Shown: positions 44,459 to 53,993 of the stretch, one piece after another | Layout: every line of letters starts with the position of its first letter | Position numbering within the stretch: position 1 is the stretch's first letter | NCBI RefSeq assembly: GCF_000024925.1 | Contig: NC_013521.1 | Location: forward strand, 2,480,001 to 2,544,000 | Length of the DNA: 64,000 nt | Direction of reading: 5' to 3' | DNA from: Sanguibacter keddieii DSM 10542 | GTDB lineage: Bacteria > Actinomycetota > Actinomycetes > Actinomycetales > Cellulomonadaceae | Notes under the pieces: model-generated | Seen by the model: the letters and a program-made list of their open reading frames with translations, nothing else | The model's database searches: none | What the model was told of the DNA's origin: nothing | Made by a program: the position numbers and the translations under genes

Positions 44459-44959
44459 TCAGGCCGTGCCGTCGACGGTCTTGACGGCGTCGCGGTGCCA
44501 GATGTTCTCGTCGAGGTACCTGTGCGAGTCGTCGACCACGTACCCCTGCCGCTGGTAGAAGCCGATCGCCTGCTCCTGCGCGCTGAGCTCGACCCGCACC
44601 TGGGAGCCGCTGGGGGTCCGCTCGGCTGCGAGGGTCTCGAGGGCCCGCATGAGCACCGCCCCGACCCCCGACGAGCGCCACGGCGCCCGGACCGCGAGGC
44701 GGCCGATGTGCAGGGCGTCGGGGTGCTCGGCGTCGGCGAGCAGGCGTCCCGTGCCGACGGGCTCGGGCGGCTCGACGCTCGTGTCGACGACGAGCACGTG
44801 CTGGGTGGTCGGCGCGCGGTCGGCCGTGTCGAGCTCGGCGTCGGCCGAGACGCCCTGCTCCCCCACGAACACCTCGAAGCGGATCGCGAAGGCGTCCTGC
44901 AGCTGGTCCTCTGAGGTCACCGTGAGCACGCGGAGCGCGCTGCGGTCCCGGGCGGTCAT
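44459..44959 (-). CDS. GNAT-family N-acetyltransferase
   Basis: A 166-residue acetyltransferase of the ElaA type. The N-part [15 protein letters not shown] and the acetyl-CoA loop [14 protein letters not shown] are clear, as is [10 protein letters not shown] near the end. Substrate unknown. ATG 44959 overlaps the rluD stop (ATGA), placing it at the end of the lspA-rluD unit. Confidence 0.88.
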   Translation of the reverse strand: MTARDRSALRVLTVTSEDQLQDAFAIRFEVFVGEQGVSADAELDTADRAPTTQHVLVVDTSVEPPEPVGTGRLLADAEHPDALHIGRLAVRAPWRSSGVGAVLMRALETLAAERTPSGSQVRVELSAQEQAIGFYQRQGYVVDDSHRYLDENIWHRDAVKTVDGTA

Positions 44960-45891
44960 CGGTACTCCCCCCGGACGACCTCGAGGGCTGCGGCGAGGTC
45001 CTCGGGGTACTCGCTGACCACCTCGACCCACTCGCCTGTCGAGGGGTGCTCGAAGCCGAGCCGCTTGGCGTGCAACCACTGGCGCGTCAGCGAGACCTTC
45101 TCCGCGAGGCGCGGGTCCGCACCGTAGGTGAGGTCACCGACGCAGGGGTGGCGCAGCGCCGAGAAGTGCACGCGGATCTGGTGGGTGCGCCCGGTCTCCA
45201 GGTGCACCTCGACGAGGGAGGCGGCGGAGAGCATCTCGAGCACCTCGTAGTGCGTCACCGAGGGCTTGCCGTCGGCGACCACCCCGAACTTGTAGTCGTG
45301 GTTCGGGTGGCGGCCGATCGGCGCGTCGATGGTCCCCGTGGTGGGCTCGGGGTGTCCCTGGACGAGCGCGTGGTAGACCTTCTCGACGGTGCGCTCCTTG
45401 AAGGCGCGCTTCATCACCGAGTACGCGTGCTCGCTCTTGGCCACGACCATGAGGCCCGAGGTCCCCACGTCGAGACGGTGGACGATGCCCTGGCGCTCGG
45501 CAGCTCCCGAGGTCGCGATCGTGTACCCCGCGGCGATCAGCGCACCGACCACGGTCGGGCCGGTCCACCCCACGGAGGGGTGCGCCGCGACGCCGACGGG
45601 CTTGTCGATGACCACCACGTCGTCGTCGTCGTACATGATCTTCATGCCGGGGACCGGCTCGGCCACCACGACGGGCCCGCGAGGTGCGGACGGGTCTGGC
45701 ACGTCGACCTCGATCCACGAGTCCGGTGCGAGGCGGTCGGACTTGCCCAGGGCACGTCCGTCGAGGCGGACCCCGCCGTCGGACGCGATCTGGGCTGCGA
45801 CGGTCCGGGAGAGCCCGAGCATGCGGGCCAGGGCCGCGTCGACCCGCTCGCCGGCGAGCCCGTCGGGGACGGGGAGCGTGCGGGTGGTCAT
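44956..45891 (-). CDS. rluD: 23S rRNA pseudouridine synthase, RluA/RluD type
   Basis: A 311-residue enzyme with an N-terminal S4 domain (1-75) and catalytic domain with [15 protein letters not shown] holding the catalytic aspartate. It makes pseudouridines in large-subunit rRNA; exact sites cannot be told. ATG 45891 overlaps the lspA stop (ATGA), the usual lspA-rluD pairing. Confidence 0.94.
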   Translation of the reverse strand: MTTRTLPVPDGLAGERVDAALARMLGLSRTVAAQIASDGGVRLDGRALGKSDRLAPDSWIEVDVPDPSAPRGPVVVAEPVPGMKIMYDDDDVVVIDKPVGVAAHPSVGWTGPTVVGALIAAGYTIATSGAAERQGIVHRLDVGTSGLMVVAKSEHAYSVMKRAFKERTVEKVYHALVQGHPEPTTGTIDAPIGRHPNHDYKFGVVADGKPSVTHYEVLEMLSAASLVEVHLETGRTHQIRVHFSALRHPCVGDLTYGADPRLAEKVSLTRQWLHAKRLGFEHPSTGEWVEVVSEYPEDLAAALEVVRGEYR

Positions 45892-46571
45892 CGCTGCTCC
45901 TCGCCCGTGCCGGTGGTCGTCCCGCCGGTCTCGTCCGTGCTGGCTGCCTCCGCGGTGCCCGACGCGCTGTCGACCTCGGCGGGCTCGTCCTGCTCGTCTC
46001 CGCGCAGACCGTCGGGTCCGATCCCGCGGATCGCGAGGATGCCGATCATCACGGCGGCGACGACGATCGCGATGTCCGCGACGTTGCCGATGAACGGGCC
46101 GTAGTCGATGAAGTCGACCACGTGGCCCACGAGGAAGCCGGGCTCCCGGAAGAGCCGGTCGCCGAGGTTGCCGAGGGCCCCTCCGAGCACGAGGCCGAGA
46201 GCGACCGCCCAGGCCGTCGACCGGATCTTGCGGGCCGTGACGACCACGAACACCACGACGCCGACGGAGAGGAGGCTGAGGATCCAGGTCTGGCCGCTGG
46301 CGATCGAGAGGGCCGCGCCCGGGTTGTAGATGAGGCGGAGCTGGATCAGCTCACCGATGAGCGGCAGCGGGGCCGCTCCCTCCTCGAGCCCCGACTGGGC
46401 CCAGAGCTTGGTGAGCTGGTCCACGAGCAGCACCACGGCTGCGATGCCGAGGATGCCCGCCAGCACCCTCCCGGTCCGGGGGCCGGCCGGCGCCGTGCTG
46501 GCGCGCAGGCCGGGCGACCCGGAGGTCGAGCTGCTGTCGTTCGGTCCGGGGCTGTCGTTCTCGGCGATCAC
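45888..46571 (-). CDS. lspA: Lipoprotein signal peptidase
   Basis: Aspartic membrane protease that cuts signal peptides of lipoproteins such as the protease at 22381. 227 residues with four membrane helices between about 33 and 185; conserved [17 protein letters not shown] and NVADIAI carry the two catalytic aspartates. N- and C-terminal tails are long, polar and Ser/Thr/Glu-rich. GTG 46571 follows a GAGACT hexamer by 6 nt; the longer in-frame reading to 46754 is not supported. Confidence 0.94.
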   Translation of the reverse strand: MIAENDSPGPNDSSSTSGSPGLRASTAPAGPRTGRVLAGILGIAAVVLLVDQLTKLWAQSGLEEGAAPLPLIGELIQLRLIYNPGAALSIASGQTWILSLLSVGVVVFVVVTARKIRSTAWAVALGLVLGGALGNLGDRLFREPGFLVGHVVDFIDYGPFIGNVADIAIVVAAVMIGILAIRGIGPDGLRGDEQDEPAEVDSASGTAEAASTDETGGTTTGTGEEQR

Positions 46572-46617
46572 CCGTGAAGTCTCCCACGACCGAGCGCGCC
46601 CCGGTGCGTCGTCACGC

Positions 46618-47079
46618 TCAACGACGCTCTTCGCGCTGCTTGCAGGTGACGCAGAGGGTGGCACGCGGGAAGGCCTGCAGGCGGGCCTTGCCGATCGCCT
46701 GACCGCAGGACTCGCACGCACCGTAGGTGCCGGCCCCGATGCGGGCGAGGGCACGCGTGTTCTGCGCGAGCAGGTCCCGGGTGTTGTTGACGAGGGTGAG
46801 CTCCTGCTCGCGCTCGAGGGCGGACGAGCCGGAGTCCGCCTGGTCGTCGCCGGCTCCGTCGCCCGAGTTGCGCAGCAGCTCGGAGAGCTCCTGGTCGGCG
46901 GCGACCAGCTCGGTCTGGAGGCGGACGTTCTCGGTGATCAGCTCGTCGGCGAGCTCTTCGACCTCGGCGCCGGTCCACGGCTCCTCCCCGTCGCGGACGG
47001 GGAAGGACTTGACGTCCTCGGAGAGGGTCGGGAACTGGTCCTTGGCGGGGGCGTTGCTGATTGCGTCACGGATCGACAT
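46618..47079 (-). CDS. DksA/TraR-type zinc-finger protein
   Basis: A 153-residue protein with an acidic/coiled-coil N-part (about 38-100) and a C-terminal zinc finger, CESC...CVTC, spaced 17 residues apart. Such proteins can bind RNA polymerase near the secondary channel; this one is longer at the N-terminus than E. coli TraR. ATG 47079 has AAAGAGG five bases upstream and is preferred over the GTG just before it. Neighbouring lspA is usual in actinobacteria. Confidence 0.88.
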   Translation of the reverse strand: MSIRDAISNAPAKDQFPTLSEDVKSFPVRDGEEPWTGAEVEELADELITENVRLQTELVAADQELSELLRNSGDGAGDDQADSGSSALEREQELTLVNNTRDLLAQNTRALARIGAGTYGACESCGQAIGKARLQAFPRATLCVTCKQREERR

Positions 47080-47119
47080 CACGGCCTCTTTCGTAGAAGT
47101 GAGCCGAGGTTAATCGGCA

Positions 47120-47182
47120 CAGCCGGTGCACGCAATCCACCACGCCGCATTGCGCGGAGAGGTGAACTGCGTGCACCGGCTG
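47120..47182 (-). terminator. Terminator hairpin after divIVA
   Basis: CAGCCGGTGCACGCA and TGCGTGCACCGGCTG form a perfect 15-bp stem around a 33-base loop. It ends the division-gene transcript before the dksA-lspA unit. No U-tract. Confidence 0.75.
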
Positions 47183-47222
47183 AGAGGTGCGTGCGATGCG
47201 TGAGGGCGACGACGCCGGGGCG

Positions 47223-47885
47223 TCAGATGCCCTGCTTGTCCTGACCGGACGAGCCGCCGCTCGGCAGCGCGCTGCCGCGGTTGTCGAGGTCGCCGAGCAG
47301 GTTCTGCAGGTAGCTCTTGAGGCGGGTGCGGTAGTCGCGCTCGAAGATCCGGAGCTCGTCGATCTTGCGCTCGAGGAGCGACCGCTCCTGCTCGAGCTGG
47401 GACAGCGTGCGCGAGGAGGTCTCCTCGGCCTCGCGGACGATGCGGTTGCCCTCGCTCTTGGCCTCGGCGATGAGTCGGTCGCCCTCTTCCTGGCCGGCGC
47501 GCACGTGGTCGTCGTGCAGCTTCTGCGCCATCTGGATGATGCCGGTCGCCATCTCGGGCTCGCGGGGCGTGAGCGCCGGGGCCGCGACGGGCGCAGGCTC
47601 GGCCACGGGTGCCACGACAGGCTTGGGCTCCTCGACGGCCTTCTCGACCGACACGGGGCGCGGCTCGGACTGCTGCTGCGCGTTCGCGCGGCTGAGCTCC
47701 GCGACACGGCGCTCGGACGCCTCGAGCTTCGCCTTGAGGTCGTCGTTCTCGGCGTACAGCTCGCGGAGCGTGGTCAGGACCTCGTCGAGGAAGTCGTCGA
47801 CCTCGACGACGTCGTACCCCTCTCGGAACTTGGTCGCCGGGAACTTCTTCGTCAGGACGTCATCTGCAGTGAGCAGTGCCACCAT
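47223..47885 (-). CDS. divIVA: DivIVA/Wag31 polar growth and septum protein
   Basis: A 220-residue scaffold that marks curved membrane at poles and septa. The lipid-binding N-domain (LTADDVLTKKFPATKFREGYD, then VDDFLDEV) is followed by coiled coils at about 30-70 and 125-195 with a Pro/Val-rich linker (PKPVVAPVAEPAPV) between. ATG 47885 is chosen: AGAGG lies eight bases before it. Upstream 155 bases hold its likely promoter. Confidence 0.95.
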   Translation of the reverse strand: MVALLTADDVLTKKFPATKFREGYDVVEVDDFLDEVLTTLRELYAENDDLKAKLEASERRVAELSRANAQQQSEPRPVSVEKAVEEPKPVVAPVAEPAPVAAPALTPREPEMATGIIQMAQKLHDDHVRAGQEEGDRLIAEAKSEGNRIVREAEETSSRTLSQLEQERSLLERKIDELRIFERDYRTRLKSYLQNLLGDLDNRGSALPSGGSSGQDKQGI

Positions 47886-48040
47886 CGTCATCACCTCTAG
47901 TACTTGCGCTGGTCTCTTCGGTCAATCCACCGACCGCCACAGGTCACGCTAGCGGACGATCGCTCGTGCGCGCGCCCTGTGCCCGGGAGTCGGCGGGGTT
48001 CTGCTTCGTCAGGTCGTCGGATCCTCCGGTCTGGCTCCGG

Positions 48041-48328
48041 TCATGTGCCCGCCAGGACCAGGCACACCTGGAGCAGGAAGGACACCCCGAAGAACAGGAT
48101 GAGCATCCCGAGGTCGAGCCGGATCTGACCGATGGTCAGCGGCGGGATGAACCTCCGCAGGAAGCGCAGAGGCGGGTCGGTCAGGCTGAACACGACCTCG
48201 GCGACCACCAGGGCTACGCCACGGGGCCGCCAGTCGCGGGAGAACACCTGGACCCACGAGAAGATGACCCGTCCGAAGAGGGTCAGCAGGTACAGGAAGC
48301 ACACGATCGCCAGGAGGGAGAAGATCAC
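48041..48328 (-). CDS. YggT-family membrane protein
   Basis: A 95-residue protein with two membrane segments (about 3-25 and 70-92) and the family motif LTDPPLRFLRRFIPP. It is the usual partner between sepF and divIVA; a role in division or osmotic protection has been suggested for the family. GTG 48328 lies three bases after the sepF stop. Confidence 0.92.
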   Translation of the reverse strand: MIFSLLAIVCFLYLLTLFGRVIFSWVQVFSRDWRPRGVALVVAEVVFSLTDPPLRFLRRFIPPLTIGQIRLDLGMLILFFGVSFLLQVCLVLAGT

Positions 48329-48331
48329 GTG

Positions 48332-48823
48332 CTAGCTCTGGTTGTAGAAGGCCGGGCCGGAGGTCTTCTCCTGCGCCTGCTCCTGGCCGGCGGACACCTC
48401 GACGTGCTCGGGCGAGAGCAGGAAGACCTTGCTGGTCACCCGCTCGATCGCACCGCGCAGGCCGAAGATCAGGCCCGCCGAGAAGTCGACGAGACGCTTG
48501 GCGTCGGCGTCGTCCATGTCGGAGAGGTTGATGATCACCGGGGTGCCGGAGCGGAAGGCCTCGCCGATGACCCGGGCGTCGTTGTAGGAGCGCGGGTGCA
48601 CCGTCGTGATGCGTCGGAGCTCGGACGAGGCGACAGCCTGCACGTGGCTCTCCCGTCGTGCGACGGAGCGGTTGATCGGGGTCACCTGGGCCTCGTACTC
48701 CTCAGCCACGTCCGCACCTACCTCGTCGTAGTCGTCGTACTCGTCGTAGTGCTCCTGCTCGACCTCGCCTCGATCGTCTGCGAGGCCTAGGTACAGCATC
48801 GTCTTGCGCAGCGCTCCAGCCAT
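48332..48823 (-). CDS. sepF: Cell division protein SepF
   Basis: A membrane anchor and bundler of FtsZ. 163 residues: amphipathic N-helix ([14 protein letters not shown]), acidic linker with DEYDDYDE, then the SepF core (about 75-150, [23 protein letters not shown]). ATG 48823 matches the family N-terminus and has GGAGAG upstream; ATG 48829 is too close to that site. Confidence 0.95.
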   Translation of the reverse strand: MAGALRKTMLYLGLADDRGEVEQEHYDEYDDYDEVGADVAEEYEAQVTPINRSVARRESHVQAVASSELRRITTVHPRSYNDARVIGEAFRSGTPVIINLSDMDDADAKRLVDFSAGLIFGLRGAIERVTSKVFLLSPEHVEVSAGQEQAQEKTSGPAFYNQS

Positions 48824-48974
48824 CGCCATCTCTCCGTTCCGCGTCAGTCCGGTCAGCCGTGATCCGGAAGGCTCCCGGACGCTGACGGTAGAACTACGCT
48901 ATCCCGGCGCCCCGGGCCGCTCGGCGCGACACGCCAGAGGCGCGGACGACTTTCGACCCCGCGTCTCGCGGACC

Positions 48975-49742
48975 TCACGAGGCGGACGGCGGTCGGACGA
49001 CCCCGGCGAAGCGGCCGGTCACGAGCCCCTCGGCGCTCGCCCGGCGGTGCGAGTAGAACCGCTCGTCGGTCCGCGTGCAGACGTCGAGACGATCGACGGC
49101 CCGCACCCCCGCGGCACGGAGCTGACCGGCCACGGCGCGCGGCAGGTCGAGCGCGGGGGTCCCCCAGGCCGTGGTGGACAGCGCGTCGGGGACCGTCCCG
49201 CCGACGCGGGCCTGCAGGTCCTCGGGGACCTCGTAGCACCGCCCGCACACGGCAGGGCCGACCGCAGCGCGGACCTGCGCGGGGTCGGCACCGGCCGCGA
49301 CCATCGCCTGGACCGCTGCGGTGACGACGCCGGCCTCGACACCGGGCCGGCCGGCATGGACGGCGGCGACGACGCCACTGCCCGGGTCGGCCAGCAGCAC
49401 GGGCACGCAGTCGGCGACGTACACGCCGACCGCCATGCCGCCGGCGGGGGCCACGAGCGCGTCGGCCTCGACGGGTGCGGTCGAGGTGGTGGGTGCGGCA
49501 CCCTCGGCGACCAGGTGCACCTCCCGGCCGTGGACCTGGGAGACGAAGGTCACGGGGCCGCCTGCCGCGTCCTCGACGAGCCTGCGGTTCTCCTCGACGG
49601 ACCCCGGCGCGTCACCGACGGCGGTCCCCACGTTGAGCCCCGCCCAGGGTCCGGTCGAGACACCTCCGTCGCGGGTGGTGAAGAACGCACGGATCCCGGG
49701 CCCGAGGTCGACCTCGAGCACCGGGATCCGTGGTGCGTGCAT
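48975..49742 (-). CDS. pgeF: Peptidoglycan editing factor PgeF (laccase-domain/YfiH family)
   Basis: A 255-residue copper/zinc-fold enzyme thought to remove wrongly placed L-Ser in peptidoglycan precursors; older annotation is polyphenol oxidase. Metal ligands are in FVSQVHGREV, YVADCVPVLLAD and AAVHAGRPG. It follows ftsZ by 13 bases. The PLP-homeostasis gene yggS, which often lies between it and sepF, is absent; the 145-base gap to sepF holds no gene. Confidence 0.92.
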   Translation of the reverse strand: MHAPRIPVLEVDLGPGIRAFFTTRDGGVSTGPWAGLNVGTAVGDAPGSVEENRRLVEDAAGGPVTFVSQVHGREVHLVAEGAAPTTSTAPVEADALVAPAGGMAVGVYVADCVPVLLADPGSGVVAAVHAGRPGVEAGVVTAAVQAMVAAGADPAQVRAAVGPAVCGRCYEVPEDLQARVGGTVPDALSTTAWGTPALDLPRAVAGQLRAAGVRAVDRLDVCTRTDERFYSHRRASAEGLVTGRFAGVVRPPSAS

Positions 49743-49755
49743 GGTGGTGACGGTG

Positions 49756-51081
49756 CTACTTGAGGAAGTCCGGGACGTCGAGGTCGTCGACGCGGCGACG
49801 CGGCGGCTCCTCGTCGAAGATCCTCGGGACCTCGAGCTGCCCCGTGCGCTGCACGGCGTCCGGCTCGGTCGACATGTAGGCCGGGACCGGACCGGTGGCT
49901 CCGGGCTCGGGCTGCCAGGCCGGCGCGGCAGCAGCGGGACGGGCCTGCTGCTGCGACGGGTCGACCGGTGCGGCGTCCGAGGAGTCGAAGCCGGAGTCGA
50001 GCGGCACGACCGGGCGCGCGAGGGCGTGCACCCCGGTGGTCGTGGGCACCGGCTCGGCAGCCGCGGGGGCCGCGTGCTGCTGCTGGACAGGCTGGGCCTG
50101 CTGCTGCTGACGCACGTCCTTGCGGGCGTGCGGCGAGCCGCCGTCGAAGCCGGCGGCGATCACGGTGACGCGGACCTCGTCGCCGAGCGCGTCGTCGATG
50201 ACCGTACCGAAGATGATGTTCGCCTCGGGGTGCGCGGCCTCGTGCACGAGCCGGGCGGCCTCGTTGATCTCGAAGAGCCCGAGGTCGGACCCACCCTGGA
50301 TGCTCAGCAGCACGCCGTGCGCGCCGTCGATGCTGGCCTCGAGGAGCGGCGAGGAGATCGCGAGCTCGGCGGCCTGCACGGCGCGGTCGTCGCCCCGTGC
50401 GGAGCCGATACCCATGAGTGCGCTGCCCGCGCCCTGCATGACCGACTTGACGTCGGCGAAGTCGAGGTTGATCAGGCCCGGGGTGGTGATGAGGTCGGTG
50501 ATGCCCTGGACACCCGAGAGCAGCACCTGGTCGGCCGAGTGGAAGGCGTCGAGGGCCGAGACGTTGCGGTCCGACATGGACAGCAGGCGGTCGTTCGGGA
50601 TGACGATGAGCGTGTCGACCTCGTTGCGCAGCGCGTCGATGCCGGACTCGGCCTGCGTCGCGCGGCGGCGTCCCTCGAAGGTGAAGGGTCGCGTCACGAC
50701 ACCGACGGTGAGCGCGCCGAGCGAGCGGGCGATGCGGGCGACGACGGGTGCGCCACCGGTCCCGGTGCCACCACCCTCGCCAGCGGTCACGAAGACCATG
50801 TCCGCTCCGCGGAGCACGTCCTCGATCTCCTCCTCGTGGTCCTCGGCAGCCTTCTTGCCGACCTCGGGGTCGGCGCCGGCGCCGAGACCACGGGTCAGCT
50901 CGCGGCCGACGTCGAGCTTGACGTCCGCGTCGGACATCAGCAGCGCCTGCGCGTCGGTGTTGATCGCGATGAACTCGACGCCCTTGAGCCCGACCTCGAT
51001 CATCCGGTTCACGGCGTTCACCCCGCCGCCGCCGATGCCGACCACCTTGATCACTGCTAGGTAGTTTTGCGGAGTTGTCAC
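49756..51081 (-). CDS. ftsZ: Cell division GTPase FtsZ
   Basis: Tubulin homologue forming the Z ring, 441 residues. N-terminal nucleotide site [15 protein letters not shown], tubulin signature [10 protein letters not shown] (about 105-114), T7 loop NLDFADVK, a Gln/Ala/Pro-rich linker (about 320-430), and the C-terminal peptide [10 protein letters not shown] that binds SepF and other partners. GTG 51081 has GAGAGG seven bases upstream. Confidence 0.98.
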   Translation of the reverse strand: MTTPQNYLAVIKVVGIGGGGVNAVNRMIEVGLKGVEFIAINTDAQALLMSDADVKLDVGRELTRGLGAGADPEVGKKAAEDHEEEIEDVLRGADMVFVTAGEGGGTGTGGAPVVARIARSLGALTVGVVTRPFTFEGRRRATQAESGIDALRNEVDTLIVIPNDRLLSMSDRNVSALDAFHSADQVLLSGVQGITDLITTPGLINLDFADVKSVMQGAGSALMGIGSARGDDRAVQAAELAISSPLLEASIDGAHGVLLSIQGGSDLGLFEINEAARLVHEAAHPEANIIFGTVIDDALGDEVRVTVIAAGFDGGSPHARKDVRQQQQAQPVQQQHAAPAAAEPVPTTTGVHALARPVVPLDSGFDSSDAAPVDPSQQQARPAAAAPAWQPEPGATGPVPAYMSTEPDAVQRTGQLEVPRIFDEEPPRRRVDDLDVPDFLK

Positions 51082-51104
51082 GTCCGTGCCTCTCGATCTG
51101 GAAA

Positions 51105-51150
51105 CCTAAAACCTTCACCCTCAAGTAGAGGGTTATAGTTATGTCAGGTT
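51105..51150 (-). promoter_or_regulatory. ftsZ promoter and leader inverted repeat
   Basis: An AT-rich island in a GC-rich region. On the minus strand ACATAACTATAACC provides a likely -10, followed by CCCTC-TACTT-GAGGG (51118-51132), a 5-bp inverted repeat, then the ribosome site and GTG 51081. It lets ftsZ be expressed apart from the upstream mur genes. Confidence 0.55.
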
Positions 51151-51270
51151 GTGCTAGGCGTGACGCTATGCGCGCCCCACGCCATGAATCAACGACCCAC
51201 CCCGCGTGTCGGGCAGATACTTTTCCCCTTCGGCCGCGCGGGGACGTTCATGAGCCCCTACCGACCCCCG

Positions 51271-52497
51271 TCACCGCGTGATCGGGAAGGTCGGCGCGGA
51301 CACGTCGAACACCTGCGAGGCCGCGCTCACCTCGTTCGAGCGCAGCGTCGCGAGCACCTGCACCTTGAGGGCCGAGTCCGACGACGCCCCCCACTCGACC
51401 ACCACCCCGTCGCGGAGCGTCAGGGTCACCGCGTCCTGCGTCGCCGCCGAGATCGACGCGACCTCCGCGGTGAGCTCGGGCGGCAGCGAGCCGAGCACCT
51501 CGAGCGCGGCGTCGAGCGTCCGGTCGTCCTCGCCGGTGAGCGGGATGGCGATGACCGGCAGCTCCGGCGGGGCCTCCCCCACCGTCGAGACGGTGACCGC
51601 GTCGCGGTCCAGGAGCGCGAACCCGCCCTCGACCGGGACGGACGCCACAGGCTCGCGCGCCACGACCTCGACCGCGAGGCCGGTGGGCCACTGGCGGACG
51701 ACGGACACGTCACGGATGTTCTGCACCTCCATGACCTCGTCGTGGATCGTCGAGGTGCTCAGCAGCGCCAGGGACGTCCCCTCGTGCTCCGCGACCACGG
51801 CGACAACCGCTGCCATGTCGACGGTGGTCCCGCTCCCCTCGACCACCAGGTGGTCGGGGTCGAAGGCGAAGAGGCTCGAGGCGAACAGCACCCACGACGC
51901 CCCGAGGAGGACCGCCAGCGCACCGGTCCACGCCGCGACGCGCCGCACGAGACGGTGCCGACGCATCGCCTTCTGCTCGGCGAGACGCTCCGCCATGCCC
52001 GTCGAGAGCACGGCGACCTTCCCCGTCGACACGGTCGGGGCGGGTCGGACAGGCTGGACCTGGACCTGCGCACCGGTCGACGGACGCGTCGCTCCCGACC
52101 CGGCACGTCGCCCCGTCGGCACGAGGACACGGCCGGTGCTCGGCGCACCTGAGGTCGACCGCTGTGCCGGGGGCCTCCCGCTCTTCGGGGTCGGGTCCTT
52201 CTTCGAGGTCGCGCCCCTCGGCGCGGCGGGCGGCGGCGGGACCGGGCGCGGCTGCGCCGGTGGCCGCGAGCCCTGCGGGCGCCCGTCGCGCGAGGCCTTC
52301 GCCGCGGGCTTCTGCGCGTCCTTCGCCGCAGGCTTCTGCGCGGTGGCGCCCTTCGCCGGGCGGACAGCCCGCGAGGACGCGGTCCGCGACGCGCCGGTCT
52401 GCGCCGGTCGCTGCTCGCGCGGCGCGCCCTGGGTCCCGCGACGGGCGGGCTCGCCGTCGCCGTCGCGCCGCGGGCGGGGGGCTGCCGGTGGCTTCAC
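51271..52497 (-). CDS. ftsQ: Cell division protein FtsQ
   Basis: A 408-residue bitopic divisome protein. A very long basic Pro/Ala/Arg cytosolic part (1-180), one membrane helix (about 185-210, AWTGALAVLLGASWVLFA), the POTRA domain (about 212-285) and the FtsQ beta domain to the end. The cytosolic region is much longer than in E. coli. GTG 52497 overlaps the murC stop (GTGA). 189 bases separate its end from ftsZ. Confidence 0.92.
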   Translation of the reverse strand: MKPPAAPRPRRDGDGEPARRGTQGAPREQRPAQTGASRTASSRAVRPAKGATAQKPAAKDAQKPAAKASRDGRPQGSRPPAQPRPVPPPPAAPRGATSKKDPTPKSGRPPAQRSTSGAPSTGRVLVPTGRRAGSGATRPSTGAQVQVQPVRPAPTVSTGKVAVLSTGMAERLAEQKAMRRHRLVRRVAAWTGALAVLLGASWVLFASSLFAFDPDHLVVEGSGTTVDMAAVVAVVAEHEGTSLALLSTSTIHDEVMEVQNIRDVSVVRQWPTGLAVEVVAREPVASVPVEGGFALLDRDAVTVSTVGEAPPELPVIAIPLTGEDDRTLDAALEVLGSLPPELTAEVASISAATQDAVTLTLRDGVVVEWGASSDSALKVQVLATLRSNEVSAASQVFDVSAPTFPITR

Positions 52498-53993
52498 ACC
52501 GCACCCTCGGTCGGCGCGGTCGTCTCGTCAGGCGCAGCTCCCTCGTCGGGCAGGTCGCCGTCGGCGACCCTCCGACGCAGGGCGTCGAGGACCACGGCAC
52601 CCATCTCGGTGACGTCGCCGGCACCGACGGTCAGGACGAGGTCTCCGGGCTCGGCCGAGCCGGCGAGGCTCGTGGCAGCCTCGACACGGTCCGCCACGAC
52701 CCGTCCCCGACCGGTCATGCGGTCGACGAGCAGGTGCGGTCCGACCTCCGGGTCAGGGTCCTCGCGCGCGGCGTAGACGTCGCACACGACGACGTCGTCG
52801 GCGAGGTCGAGGGCCTCGGCGAACTCCTGGGCGAAGATCCGGGTCCGCGAGAACAGGTGCGGCTGGAAGAGGACGCGCAGGCTCCCGGTGCCGACCAGGG
52901 CGCGCGCCGCCCGGAGCAGCGCCGCGACCTCGGTCGGGTGGTGGGCGTAGTCGTCGACGACCTCGACGCCGCCGACCGTCCCCCGGCTCTCGTACCGGCG
53001 ACCGGTCCCGCGGAAGGCCCAGACCGCCGCCACCGCAGCGGCCGGGTCGACCCCGAGACGCACGGCCGCCAGCAGCGCGGCCGACGCGTTGAGGGCGTTG
53101 TGGAGCCCCGGGGCGCGCAGGCGCACCGTGAGCCCGTCGGCGGACGCGGCGTCGGCACCCGGCAGGGTGAGCTCGAAGGCGCTCGTCCCGTCGGTCTCCA
53201 CCCGGTACCCGCTGAGCAGCGCGGTCGCCCCGGGGGCCGTCCCGTAGGTGACGACCTCTCCGCCGGCGGCCGCGTGACGGCGTGCGAGCTCGGCGGCACC
53301 GGCGTCGTCCGCACAGGCGACCAGGGTCCCGCCCGGGACGATGTTGCCCGCGAACTCGACGAAGGCCTCCTCGAAGGCGGCCCGGGTCCCGTAGTGGTCC
53401 AGGTGGTCGGGCTCCACGTTCGTCACGACCGCGACGGTCGGGCGGTAGGCGAGGAACGAGCCGTCCGACTCGTCGGCCTCGGCGACGAGGACGTCGCCGG
53501 TGCCGGAGTGCCCGCCCGGGACCGCACCGGTCTCGGTGATCACGGAGCCACCGATCGCGAACGACGGGTCGAGGCCGACCTCCCGGAGCACGACCGCCGT
53601 CATCGCCGAGGTGGTCGTCTTGCCGTGCGCCCCCGCGACCGCGACGGCCCGTGACCCCGACATGAGGATGGCGAGGGCCTGCGACCGGTGGAGCACGCGC
53701 AGGCCTGCCGACCGCGCCGCCACCAGCTCGGGGTTGTCCTCTCGGACGGCGCTCGAGACGACGAGCGTCTGCGCGCCGGCCACGTGCTCGGCGCGGTGGC
53801 CGACCTGGACGTCGATGCCCGAGGCGACGAGCGCGTCGGTGACGGCGCTGCGCCGGGCGTCGGTGCCCTGGACCCTCGCACCGCGGGCGGCGAGGAGCTG
53901 GGCGACCACGGACATCCCGGCGCCGCCGATCCCGACGAGGTGGACCGTCCCGAGGTCGGCGACACCGAGGTCGGACGTGAGGTGCGCGCTCAT
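52494..53993 (-). CDS. murC: UDP-N-acetylmuramate-L-alanine ligase
   Basis: Adds L-Ala to UDP-MurNAc, 499 residues. N-domain HLVGIGGAGMS, ATP loop GAHGKTTTSAM (about 118-128), LVAEADESDGSFL and VVDDYAHHPTEV. ATG 53993 overlaps the murG stop (ATGA), discarding a longer in-frame reading. Confidence 0.96.
   Translation of the reverse strand: MSAHLTSDLGVADLGTVHLVGIGGAGMSVVAQLLAARGARVQGTDARRSAVTDALVASGIDVQVGHRAEHVAGAQTLVVSSAVREDNPELVAARSAGLRVLHRSQALAILMSGSRAVAVAGAHGKTTTSAMTAVVLREVGLDPSFAIGGSVITETGAVPGGHSGTGDVLVAEADESDGSFLAYRPTVAVVTNVEPDHLDHYGTRAAFEEAFVEFAGNIVPGGTLVACADDAGAAELARRHAAAGGEVVTYGTAPGATALLSGYRVETDGTSAFELTLPGADAASADGLTVRLRAPGLHNALNASAALLAAVRLGVDPAAAVAAVWAFRGTGRRYESRGTVGGVEVVDDYAHHPTEVAALLRAARALVGTGSLRVLFQPHLFSRTRIFAQEFAEALDLADDVVVCDVYAAREDPDPEVGPHLLVDRMTGRGRVVADRVEAATSLAGSAEPGDLVLTVGAGDVTEMGAVVLDALRRRVADGDLPDEGAAPDETTAPTEGAV

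Noticed and set aside
40923-44558. Plus-strand 1211-codon open frame across dnaE
   Set aside because: Antisense shadow of dnaE with composition typical of reverse-frame translation and no motif.
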